From Orobanche coerulescens (taxonomy: Eukaryota > Streptophyta > Magnoliopsida > Lamiales > Orobanchaceae): a stretch of DNA of 64,000 bases. Positions 55,113 through 64,000 of the stretch are shown piece after piece. Where the stretch lies: NCBI GenBank assembly GCA_033398695.1, contig CM065814.1, positions 101,062,501-101,126,500 on the forward strand, read 5' to 3'. The position numbers and the translations under genes are program-made. Numbering within the stretch: position 1 is the first letter of the stretch; the number at the start of each line of letters is the position of its first letter. Below the pieces are notes generated by a model. That model did not search any database. It was not told the origin of the DNA and was given only the letters and a program-made list of their open reading frames with translations.

Positions 55113-55735
55113 TAATAATAAAAATAAGAAGAAGAAGAACGGAAGTGGCGAATCAAGTGAATCGAATGGACTGAATCGACTGGTAGGCGAATTAGGCGAA
55201 TTGAATCAATTGAATCGAATCTGAAAAATAAGTCCAAAAGAACAGGGCCCAAGTCTTTCCGTTTTACTTTTGTTTTATTGTTTTGTTAAAACAAAAAGGT
55301 TTGAAGCGGTCAATTTTTGTTTTTAAAGTGAAAAAAAGAAAGAGTTTTTAGACAGTCATGTTTTATTCTTACCTAAAGAACATTATGTTTAAGAAAAATC
55401 GTAGAAAATAAAAATTAGGGTAAAAGATCGGTCAATTGTAGAATATTTCTTTCCAACCTAGCTTACTCAAAATAAAAATAAATAAGTAAAAGTTCAATTG
55501 GCTAGACCAAGTCCTTAAAGTGTAATTTCTTATACATTCCCTTGTGCCAAGTCGGCAGTGTATCTTTTGTTGTCCCATCAAGTAAAGACACAATGATAAA
55601 AATCTTGATCGTAGAAAAAAGAGTACAACATATATATTGCTACGTTGGACTACTTTTATTAAGCCAATTTGATCTGTGCTTTGGTCAATGTATCTCGTTC
55701 GAATTGTTTCAACACTCTATGGAGTCGAGTTAAAG
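55113..55735. other. Spacer between LINE and CACTA
   Basis: GAATC-rich repeat to about 55,225, then AT-rich sequence with no supported gene. Confidence 0.5.
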
Positions 55736-55890
55736 CACTACGCCATAAGTGCTCATATGCAATGCATATCTCCAGTGTTGCAAGGAAAAGTATTGCAATA
55801 GCCCTCTGATCTTTTGTCTTTTGCAATACTACTCAATTAGTGTTGCATTAGACCTTAATGCACTGTTGCAAAAGACGTTAATGCAACAAC
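55736..55890 (+). repeat. Left TIR and subterminal TGTTGCA repeats of the CACTA element
   Basis: CACTACGCCATAAGTGCTCATATGCAATGC pairs with the right end over about 30 bp. TGTTGCA or TTGCAA repeats follow in both orientations, the usual binding sites of the TNPA-type protein. Confidence 0.85.
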
Positions 55891-56363
55891 AACCTAAAAT
55901 AAAGTAAATTATTTTTAAAAAAAAATACCTTAATGCACTGTTGCAAAAGACGTTAATAATATATTATGAAAAATATATTAAATATTTTTAAAAAAATATC
56001 ATCAAATTTAAAATTTTTACACTAAAATAAAGTAAATTATTTGAATTTGTCTAATCATTTTATAATGGATTTTTTTATAAGAGCACATATAGTTTTTTAC
56101 TTAAAAAATTTCGGACTAAACTAATAAATTTAAAAAATATTAAAAAAAGAAAATAATTCCTTAAAATTATAATAAATAAAATATATTATATGAATACAAA
56201 TATTTTTATTTTGAAAATTATATTCTAAAATTAAAATAAAAAATGAATTTATACATTCAACTCTTTTAAAATATAATAAGAAATATAAATTAAAATTTAT
56301 TTATATCAATATTATAAATAAAAATGAATTTATCATCAAAACATTTGGACAACGGCACGCTAA

Positions 56364-56454
56364 GATGGCCAAATCTCGATTTAAAACTGGACATTGAAAA
56401 CATGGGTCTTGAAAAGATTGGGAGATGCTAATCCCGATCTAAAACTGGACATTA
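56364..56454 (+). pseudogene. Two short copies of the CACTA protein tail near the left end
   Basis: Encodes NLDLKLDI-like (56,364-56,394) then GLEKIGR/VLKRLGDANPDLKLDI-like sequence (56,402-56,454), matching 60,505-60,555 in the same orientation. Indicates internal duplication. The left copy lacks the 5-bp insertion that disrupts the right copy. Confidence 0.65.
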
Positions 56455-56640
56455 GAGATGTTAATCGGGCCCGGGCCCGCCGGACCAGCCCGTTTAACCC
56501 ACTAAAAAACACAGTTAGGGCCAAAATATCACAGCCCTTTTAAATCCGGGCCTTTTTGACCTGGACCGATTAGTCCGCGGGCCTAATGGGCAGGTTGCCC
56601 GGACTACCGGGTTGGCCCGCCGGGCCAGTCTTAAAAATTG
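56455..56640. other. GC-rich GGGCCCG repeat stretch
   Basis: CGGGCCCGGGCCCGCCGG and similar GGCCCG words, no coding. A foreign-looking patch inside an AT-rich element. Confidence 0.4.
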
Positions 56641-56742
56641 AAATTTATTTATATTATTACTTAACCTATTTTCTGTTTCTCCTCTTTCCATCGGCCGCTC
56701 ATCTCCCTAACTTCCTCTCCCTGCAGAACTCATTTTATTTTT

Positions 56743-56788
56743 TTCTTCTTCTTCTTCTTCTTCTTCTTCTTCTTCTTCTTCTTCTTTC
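56743..56788 (+). repeat. (TTC)n microsatellite
   Basis: About 15 consecutive TTC/CTT triplets. Confidence 0.95.
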
Positions 56789-57924
56789 TGATTCTCCCTT
56801 CTCGACTCTTCCTCTATCCTCTTCTGTAAGAACGAATATCCTCACACACACTCACAAAATTCACACACATACACATATAGTGAAAGATGAACAATGAAAA
56901 ACGGCAATTGTGAGCAGAGCGTGGTGCGCGGCGCGGGTTAGGGTTTCTGTCCTAATTTCCGGCGGGCATATGGCATCGGCGGCTGGGTTATGGCAGAGGT
57001 TCTGGTTCAGGTGGGTTACATGAATTCGGGTCGAAATTGAGGTTTAAATTCCAAGACTCGAGTAAGAATTCCTAATTTTTTTGTCAATCTTGGTGTTGTG
57101 TTGAGGTGAACTGGCTGGGCTAGAGTTCTTGACTCAGGCAGGTTTGAGCCGGTGTCAAGTTCCGATCTCAGATTTTGGCAGTGAAAATAAGGCTCGACGA
57201 CAGCCGGATGGTTGAAAGGCGGGACTGTTTGGGCTACATAAAATTGAAGTGCTTTAGTTGTTGTATTTTTTAGTTATTATCTAATGTATATTGATTATTG
57301 TTTTAGCTTTCAAAAGGATTCAGTCCCTAAATATGGTGTTGTTGGTACCAGCGGTTATGGTCGGACATGGTGTTAGGTTCCGATAATATTGCAGACAAAA
57401 GTTTAAGTTGGAATAATACTCGGATTAAAAGCAGGAGAAGAAGAACTATGAGTTTTACCTCGTAACATTGAATGGAGATCGGATGAAATGCTATTAGAAT
57501 GTTGATCGGATGATGAACCTTATCTGATCCGTGTTCTCTGCTCTTTAGTTTGCAAAAGAAAATACTGGGAGGTCTGTACATTTTTTGATGATGATTTGCT
57601 TTGAATGCTTCCCAGTGTTAACTTTTTTTTTTTTTTTTTTGTAGAGCAGACTTCTGCTGTAGATTTCTTGTGCCGTGAGATGATGTTTAGAGTGTAGAAT
57701 TTTATTTTTATTTTTTTCTGTCGTGATGTGTATGTTGGAGAAGATGAATTATTGTTGGGGTGGAAATTATATTTATAGGTAAAAAAAAACTTCCTCTCCC
57801 TCATGCCATCGTCAATCATCATTCATCTTCGTCGCTGCTTGCCTGATTCACACAATCGCCACCTTGACCTTGCCTGGCAGAGATGATTCACACTTGGTTC
57901 ACGGTTGCCCTTATATCCCTTGCA

Positions 57925-58055
57925 GAGTTTCCGTCGCGCACCTCATCAACTCGCCGCCGTCCACTGCCCTGCTAAGTGAGTATTCCAGTCACCGTCGCAC
58001 GTCTCATCAACTCGACGCCGTCCATCAACCTTTCTAAGTGAGTATTCCAGTCGAT
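57925..58055 (+). repeat. Tandem duplication of ~62 bp in the CACTA element
   Basis: CACCGTCGCACGTCTCATCAACTC block recurs; both copies end TAAGTGAGTATTCCAGTC (57,972 and 58,034). Function not evident. Confidence 0.75.
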
Positions 58056-58642
58056 GATTTCAAACATTAGCTTATTCTCTGCCAGATTCATCATCTAGTA
58101 ATTGTGTATTAGAGACGACATTTTCATGCTGATAACCATCTGCAATACGAAATTACTAAGCACTAGCAGTTGAGAAATGATATAATACATAAAATTTATC
58201 CTATAGCAAAATGACCATCCACCTGTTGAGCAAAAATCCTAGTTTAAGAGATTGCTGTGGTCGAAATTGGTCTATTTACATTTCCCCTTTTTCTTTTTCT
58301 TCTTGTTCAGATCTAATTCAATTTAATTTGATGGTTTATTTGATTAATTTTAGTATTATATTTCATCTATTGTACTGGAATGGGAAAGGATGTGGTTCAA
58401 TTTGTATGGCTGTTTTGATTCGGGTACCCTTCTTTAATAGAGATGGAAAACATGATGCAGTTTCGAGACTAATATTAGTATTTGATTATTGTGTGGATTT
58501 ATTAATTTTTCATGGTCAAGGACCTAGAAGGAATGGGGAGGCTACCTCTCATCATGCCCTTCATTTACATGTTCTTTAGCCTCTACAGATTTTACTTGCT
58601 GGGTTCAAGTGGTCGTACCCAACAACAACGCTCTTGTGTTGA

Positions 58643-59133
58643 GTGCACCAGAGGAAGGCTGAGATGGCCAGCCATTCTGATTGCTTCATTGCTTTGCCAG
58701 GTTTGTACAATCTCTCTCTAGACTTTGTTTCTTATTGTTCATATAGTATTGTTTACAATTATCAGGTGGTTATGGCACTATGGAGGAGTTATTGGAGGTC
58801 ATAACATGGGCTCAACTTGGCATCCATGACACGCCTGTAAGATTTTTTTGTTTGAGTAAAATATTATTAGTACTTACCATTGTTGTTTCATTAAAGCCTA
58901 ATTGTATTGTATTGTATTCTTATGGAAATTATATAATAAATATTAATTATTATTACTACTACTACTTCTACAAGATATGTTGTTATTAGGTGGGGTTGCT
59001 GATTGTTGATGGTTACTACAACTACTTCCTGACCTTCATTGACAGAGCAGTGGATGATGGCTTTATAAAGCCTTCTCAGCGTCACATCTTCGTTTCTGCC
59101 CCTAATGCCAAAGAGCCTGTCCACAAACTGGAG
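58643..59133 (+). pseudogene. Captured LONELY GUY (LOG) gene fragment, three exons
   Basis: Exons 58,643-58,700, 58,766-58,836 and 58,991-59,133 join in frame with GT...AG introns. They encode HQRKAEMASHSDCFIALPG, then [20 protein letters not shown], then the [20 protein letters not shown] segment and [21 protein letters not shown] is a cytokinin riboside 5'-monophosphate phosphoribohydrolase; the PGGYGTXXE nucleotide-binding motif is intact. The N-terminal third and the last C-terminal segment are missing, so it is a fragment. Conserved reading frame and splice sites argue for a recent capture or for a transcribed chimera. Confidence 0.9.
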
Positions 59134-60261
59134 GTTACTATTATTATTATCTTTATTATTATTATTATTATTATTATTAGTAGTAGTAGTAGTAGTAGTT
59201 GTTGTTGTAATAAATCACCCACACAATAGTAGTAGTGTACTGCTGTGAGTGTATGTGTGTGTTTCTTTTCTTTTTTTTCTTTTCGGGCAATCAATTAATA
59301 TGTTCTTTTCCCCATAAACTCAAAGTTTCATTGAAATGGCAAAGACAATATGCATGGCTCATATAGGAAAGAATCTCGATAGTTTTAATTTTTTTTTCTA
59401 AAAAGAATGAAGGACTTACCATTCCCGATTATACGCATTTGCAGAGGGCACAACCTGTTCTGCTTCAACATCAGCTTTTGGCATATGTTGAACAGGTTTG
59501 AATGTATGTAAATATGCTCCATCTTACTCGTATATGGATCTTTGGTCTTTACACTTACTCTTGTTGAGGCTTGTTTTATTGTCCCCTACTCTTTAAGTGT
59601 GTTAATAAATATATTTATGGCAAATATTAATATGTTTATACAGTCATAAGATTGCTTTAGAAATACTGGGAGATTCCTATTCATGCATTGATCAGGACCT
59701 TCTAGTTCATAGCACTTATGACCCCAAGCATTACCTTTAGTACTCTCCTTTTAATCTCAGGACCTTCTAGTTCAATGCTTTGGGCTAGCAGTTAAGGTAC
59801 AATGAGATGTACTGAATTATTGACTCTTCAAACTGTGCTAATATTATTAACTCTTGTAGTTTTCTCGGTGTACTCATAATTCATATTCGATGGATAAAGC
59901 GTGGGTGAATCTGCCAAGGTTTTCACTCTAAGCTTAAATAGTAGTTTCATAGTTGCATGTTGTCTTATGCCAGCTTTGTAATATGTATAATTTTGTTTGT
60001 AGGCCAACTGCTCCTTTCAGGTAAGGAGTAAGAAATTTTATAGCAGTAAGTTTGGAAAGCCTAGGAAATCCCTCTAAAACTCGATGTCCTTGTACTCGAT
60101 GCAGAAATTTGGATTACCAGACTAGTGATGATGTAGTCTCACACTTGGTTATATATGGTATGGATAAGACATACGATATTTAGTAAGTATTATTTAGTAA
60201 TTAAAAATAAACCCGGCTCCATATTTCATTTCAAATATTGATATATTTAATTTTCCTGTAG
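59134..60261. other. CACTA internal sequence between the LOG fragment and the transposase tail
   Basis: (TTA)n and (GTA)n repeats near 59,140-59,205, simple intronic-looking sequence, and an exon-like stretch 59,444-59,494 (GCAG|AGGGCACAACC ... GAACAG|GTTTG) that I cannot assign. Confidence 0.45.
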
Positions 60262-60635
60262 ACCAATATTCAGCAGATGCTTAATTCTGGACATCAAGTT
60301 GAGGCAGATGGGATGGTCACTAAAGACAAGGAACATGGCAACAACTGGCTAGTGGTAATGGGAGGTAAAAGGTCTGGAGAACAAGCTCCTACTCCTGCTC
60401 CTTCAAACCCCTATGTGCAGGACTTGACCACAAAAATAAAGCGTTACTTGGAAATTGAATTAGAAGCCAAGGTAAACAAGAAAGTGCAGGAGAATATCAC
60501 ATGAGTCTTGAAAAGATTGGAAGATGCTAATCCCGATCTAAAACTGGAGTGGACATCGGAGACTTTTGTCCAGCCTTGTCAAGTGAACAAGATAACAACG
60601 GTACACCTGTGACACAAAGTGGCACTTCTACATAG
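60262..60635 (+). pseudogene. C-terminal exon of a Transposase_24-type CACTA protein, disrupted
   Basis: A splice acceptor (CCTGTAG|ACC) opens a frame encoding NPYVQDLTTKIKRYLEIELE and KVNKKVQENIT, the usual end of plant Ptta/En/Spm accessory proteins. A TGA at 60,502 stands where Trp is expected. A 5-bp insertion near 60,548 (CTGGAGTGGAC versus CTGGAC in the left copy) then shifts the frame. Beyond it the original C-terminus (SSEQDNNGTPVTQSGTST) is still readable to TAG 60,633. Confidence 0.8.
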
Positions 60636-60889
60636 AAATCGAAATATTTAATTATGTCTAGTATTTAGAACTTTGGTCACTTGGTACTCTTGAATTATAC
60701 TTGATAATTTGGTCTTAAGTTAGACTCTAGTTATGGTGTTGCGTGTTGAATTGTTAGTATAAGTTGGTATTTTGCGTCGACCGTTTGTTGGGATGTTGGT
60801 ATTTGGTATTGAATGGCATGGTGAATATTGGATGGTACTTTATTTGTATGGAATGATGTACATACGAAATGGTTATTGCGAAATTTTTA

Positions 60890-61398
60890 TTTAAAGTGTT
60901 GCATTTATCTTTCAGTTATTGTTGTATATTCTCAAATTAGTGTTGCATATTTTTAAATTAGTGTTGCATATAACAACCATGTTACTGTTGGATATAGGAA
61001 TAGTGTTGTATTATGTCTGGTGGGACCCACGGCTGACGCGGATGAAGTGGGACCCATTACTTATGTGGATGAAGTGGGACCCACTGCAGATGTGGCAAAA
61101 GGGCCCACTGTTGATGTGTCATTGGTTTTGGGCCCCACTTTTCTAAACTGTATTCTCCTCTAAGCCAACACTATTTTCTGTTGCATATATTTTATTTTGT
61201 GTTGCACTATGTACATAATGCAATACTTTCCCTCTGTTGAATTAGAAAGGAAAAGTGTTGGATTAGAGGTCAAATGCCACTCGATCAGATGCAACACCCA
61301 CAAAGTGTTGGATATATCAATTTCTGGCCTAAGGCAACAGAAAATAGGGCATAATGCAACAATAGGAAGCGTTGCATATAAGCACTTATGGCGTAGTG
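60890..61398 (-). repeat. Right subterminal repeats and TIR of the CACTA element
   Basis: Multiple GTGTTGCAT copies (about 60,898-60,970 and 61,180-61,375) and three to four GTGGGACCCAC-type units of ~33 bp (61,018-61,140), ending in the TIR. Confidence 0.85.
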
Positions 61399-61401
61399 AA
61401 G

Positions 61402-62189
61402 ATGTAATTCTATATGTCTAGTTGTCTCATTTAAACCTCACCAGGTAACAAAAACTCCGCGGGAAAATAACCTTGACCTGATGGAAAAGAGTGCAACCTT
61501 ATGACAGTTATATTTAGACTTATTTCGTCAAGTTCATACTTATATATTATCCTAACATCTATCAATACAACTACACTTTCATATGATATTTACCTCGATC
61601 AATACGACTATATTAGACCTTTTTGCATCAAGTGTCTACCTTATTATATTTACTTTGACCAATACACTCAAAAGATGATTATTCCTTTTGTCAATGAGAT
61701 TCTTACGTCTCTTTACCTCGTCAAAAATATTTCTAAGTGATAAAATCCTAGTTGGAAACAATCCTCGGTTAAGGAAAATGTTTATGCGGATGTAATATTC
61801 ACCCTGAAGTCTATACCACCTTGAAGTTTACATCCATCAAGGAGTAAATCTGATGTCTCGTTAAAAACTTTATCAAATATTAGTTGAATTAAAAGAGTAC
61901 AACATAAATGATTAAGTTTCTCTACAAATCACCCATTCATTGTGACTTTTACAACAATGTCGAAAGTTGGAAAAATCTACAACTCTCCCTACCCCTAATC
62001 CTTACATAGCGTTGCCTGGTTAAAAATCTTGACAAGTAATAAAATCCAGTGGGAAGAAAAAACCTTGATCTAAAGAAAATAGTGTAACATATGTGAATAT
62101 ATTTCCTTATATCTCACATACTTCCGTATATGATCCTTACATCAATCTATGAAATTTACAAGTTGCCTGAATTTACTTTAAGTAAATAG
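61402..62189 (-). other. Region downstream of the copia pol remnant
   Basis: No gene. Contains three related blocks (near 61,440-61,500, 61,740-61,870 and 62,010-62,095) sharing AAATCC..GTGGGAA..AACCTTGA and AAGAGTGCAAC words; perhaps decayed copia 3' sequence or LTR. Confidence 0.4.
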
Positions 62190-64000
62190 GCTCATCATCG
62201 GTAATACTGAAACCAGGTGTTCCTCAAAAGTGCATAATGATAGTTCTTGATCATATACATTACGATCCACTTCATGCAAAGCAATAATCTCGTCATGATT
62301 CGAGGAGAAAGCCACAAGGGTTTGCTTAGTCTATTTACAAGATTTAGTGGTGTTCCCAACGTTGAATACATAACCAGTCTGGAAGCAACCTTTGTGTGGG
62401 TCAGAGACATACCCAATATAAGCAAATCTCACCAACACGTTCTTCGAGATAGTTGCTTCAACTAGAGCATTTACTTCAGCATTTGCCTTTCATAAGCAGC
62501 TTTCTTCACCTGCTTATACAAAAAAAATAATCATAAGTCAATGGTTCTCTTTAGGTATTAAATGATATTCTTCATACATACAATGATGCTGTGTTTATGC
62601 TGAACTAAATCTAGCCAAAAAATTAACTCAGGAAGCAATATCATTTCGTGTAAATTGAGTCAAAGTACAGTAACGATCATATTGACTTCAATTTGGAATT
62701 TTAGCTTCCAAATGCTCTTTGTCACCTTCATTTGGGTGAAATGGATGTTCATTTGCATCCAAACGTCGACCTATCATGGAGTGCTAGCTTGGTGTACCAT
62801 GTCCATGTTAAGCGTTTGAGTATCTTCTTGACATAGTAGACTGGTGGACAAGAATTCCACAAACTCTATGTTCTATACAAATGCTTATACAGAGCCGAGT
62901 TTTTTCAAGATCTTTCATCTCAAATGCAGATTTCAAGTATTCAGTAGTTTCTCTTATTTCATTAAGAGTACCATTTATGTTCATGTCACTAATGTATAGT
63001 GTGAGGATCGAAAATCCAAAACTTTGTTTTTTGAAGATACTGGGACAAAGTTAATCATTCTTATATTCTTCCCCAATCAAGTAGTCACTAAAACACCTAT
63101 AAGACATCCTATCAGGTTGCTTCCATAAAGCAAGTTTTTGAAGCAAATTACGATCACACGTGGTCCAGAGTCACTTGATTTGTAATGAAATACCATCGAG
63201 TGCTTTCATATATATCTCAAGATCTAGATCCCGATAGAGACACACAGTAACCACATCCATGAGCTGCATTTTTAGTCCCTCAAAAATTATTAGGCTAATT
63301 AAATAGCGGACCATAATAACGCCTATTACAGGGAAGTACATTTCCTCATAATCAATAGTAAAGAATTGTGATAAGCCTTGTGCAGCAACTCAATCCTTGT
63401 ACCTGAGGAATTCATTCTTCTCATTACGCTTTCTGAACAAAACTCATTTATGTCCTACAAGTTTTATACTTGGCGGGCTTAGTACTACCAGGTCAAATAC
63501 CTATCGTTTTGTCAAAGAATCAAGTTCTACCTAGATTTCTATTTTGGTCAATCAGCTCTGTTTACATTCTTCAACTAAGTGTGGTTCGATATCGTGTTGC
63601 TCTATTATTTCTTGAGCAACTGTTTATGAAAACACATCATCAATATAATGATTAATCATTTCATCAAATCTTACACACTTTCATAGTTTATCGAGATTTT
63701 TTGTCCTCTAATGTTGAATCGGGCTTTGGGGCATCCCCCTGGAATGATTCATGAACATAGGTATTGTCAGACATAATCTCATAGGAGGAGTTCCCAATAT
63801 TGATGATTAAATGATCAATTTGTGTCTCACCTATCAAAACAAGTGGCTACCACCACTTCTTTTGGGTGCTACGGCCTCAATGAACCTACATTGGGTGCGA
63901 TTGCATCACTCAATTTATTGATTATATGCCCCTTAGCAGGAACTTCTAACCTTGGACGCATCTGCAGTTGGGATATAACATATTATTACTTTAGCCAGCA
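62190..64000 (-). pseudogene. Heavily decayed Ty1/copia pol, minus strand, runs off the window
   Basis: Read on the minus strand from 64,000 down, with many frameshifts and stops. An integrase-RT linker holds INHYIDDV and a VAQEI-like segment. RT shows KRNEKNEFLRYK, VAAQGLSQ, TIDYEEMYFPV, MQLMDVVT and ALDGISLQ. Next comes DRMSYRCFSDYLIGEEY, and RNase H gives VSDPHKGCSQTGYVFNVGNT (62,300-62,430) followed by SSNHDEIIALHE. The order RT then RNase H after the linker is the Ty1/copia order. No intact ORF remains; LTRs are not identified. Among the oldest elements in the window. Confidence 0.75.

Larger units (their letters stand above)
55736..61398. mobile_element. CACTA (En/Spm) element carrying a LOG fragment
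   Basis: Starts CACTACGCCATAAGTGC and ends with its inverted form GCACTTATGGCGTAGTG. A perfect 3-bp duplication AAG flanks it (55,733-55,735 and 61,399-61,401). Subterminal TGTTGCA repeats crowd both ends. No full TNP2 transposase is seen; only the tail of a Transposase_24-type protein remains (60,262-60,635), so the copy is non-autonomous. Exons of a host LOG gene lie inside (58,643-59,133), as in Pack-type CACTA elements. Confidence 0.92.

Noticed and set aside
58211..58721. ORFs of 122 and 69 codons upstream of the LOG exons as a transposon gene
   Set aside because: Hydrophobic, intron-like composition; the second reads the LOG exon in the wrong frame.

Overview
The window is nuclear DNA from a flowering plant, most likely a eudicot. 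Every large feature is a transposable element (TE) of a plant lineage: Tekay-like, Tat-like, chromovirus-like and Athila-like Ty3/gypsy elements, a Ulp1-carrying Mutator-like element (MULE), a CACTA element, a LINE, a decayed Ty1/copia and small TIR elements. I see no ordinary single-copy host gene, no rRNA and no tRNA gene. The nearest thing to host coding sequence is a captured piece of a LONELY GUY (LOG) cytokinin-activation gene inside the CACTA element.

Region A (1-22,926) is a nested retrotransposon stack. The host is a minus-strand chromovirus-like element whose 5' LTR is 22,235-22,926. A gag-only, Tat-related element (16,343-20,443, minus strand, TSD GGCGG) sits in its protease-RT junction. 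A second Tat element (plus strand, ending at 15,985) interrupts its RT. That Tat element carries an antisense, intron-containing extra gene (10,823-13,482) and is itself split by a Tekay-like element (535-10,785) whose gag-pol has three in-frame TAG codons.

Region B (22,927-24,645) holds a small MITE and a 778-bp TIR element.

Region C (24,646-52,499) is one Mutator-like element with matching TIRs and a perfect 9-bp TSD (TAAGTTTAG). It has a plus-strand DUF1985/Ulp1 SUMO-protease-like gene, a small two-exon gene and a minus-strand MuDR transposase gene. It was split by an Athila-like element (26,218-35,443, TSD GTGGA) and by a gag-remnant gypsy element with 3-kb LTRs (43,490-52,308, TSD AGAAC). 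Without these two insertions it would be roughly 9.8 kb.

Region D (52,500-64,000) holds a MITE, a 5'-truncated LINE with a 14-bp TSD, a 5.7-kb CACTA element (TSD AAG) with subterminal repeats, a transposase tail and the LOG fragment, and a decayed minus-strand copia pol that runs off the right edge.

The most unusual pattern is architectural. At least four LTR families each carry a family-specific array of short CpG-containing palindromes directly upstream of the TATA box: TAGCGCACGCTA in the Tekay-like and 3-kb-LTR gypsy elements, GCGATCGC in Tat, GCCGCGGC in Athila. The Athila-like element repeats the module internally, in front of its extra gene. The MULE has its own palindrome family (CACGATCGTG) in introns and flanks of its genes. 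This looks like a recurrent regulatory or epigenetic module and is the best candidate for something undescribed.
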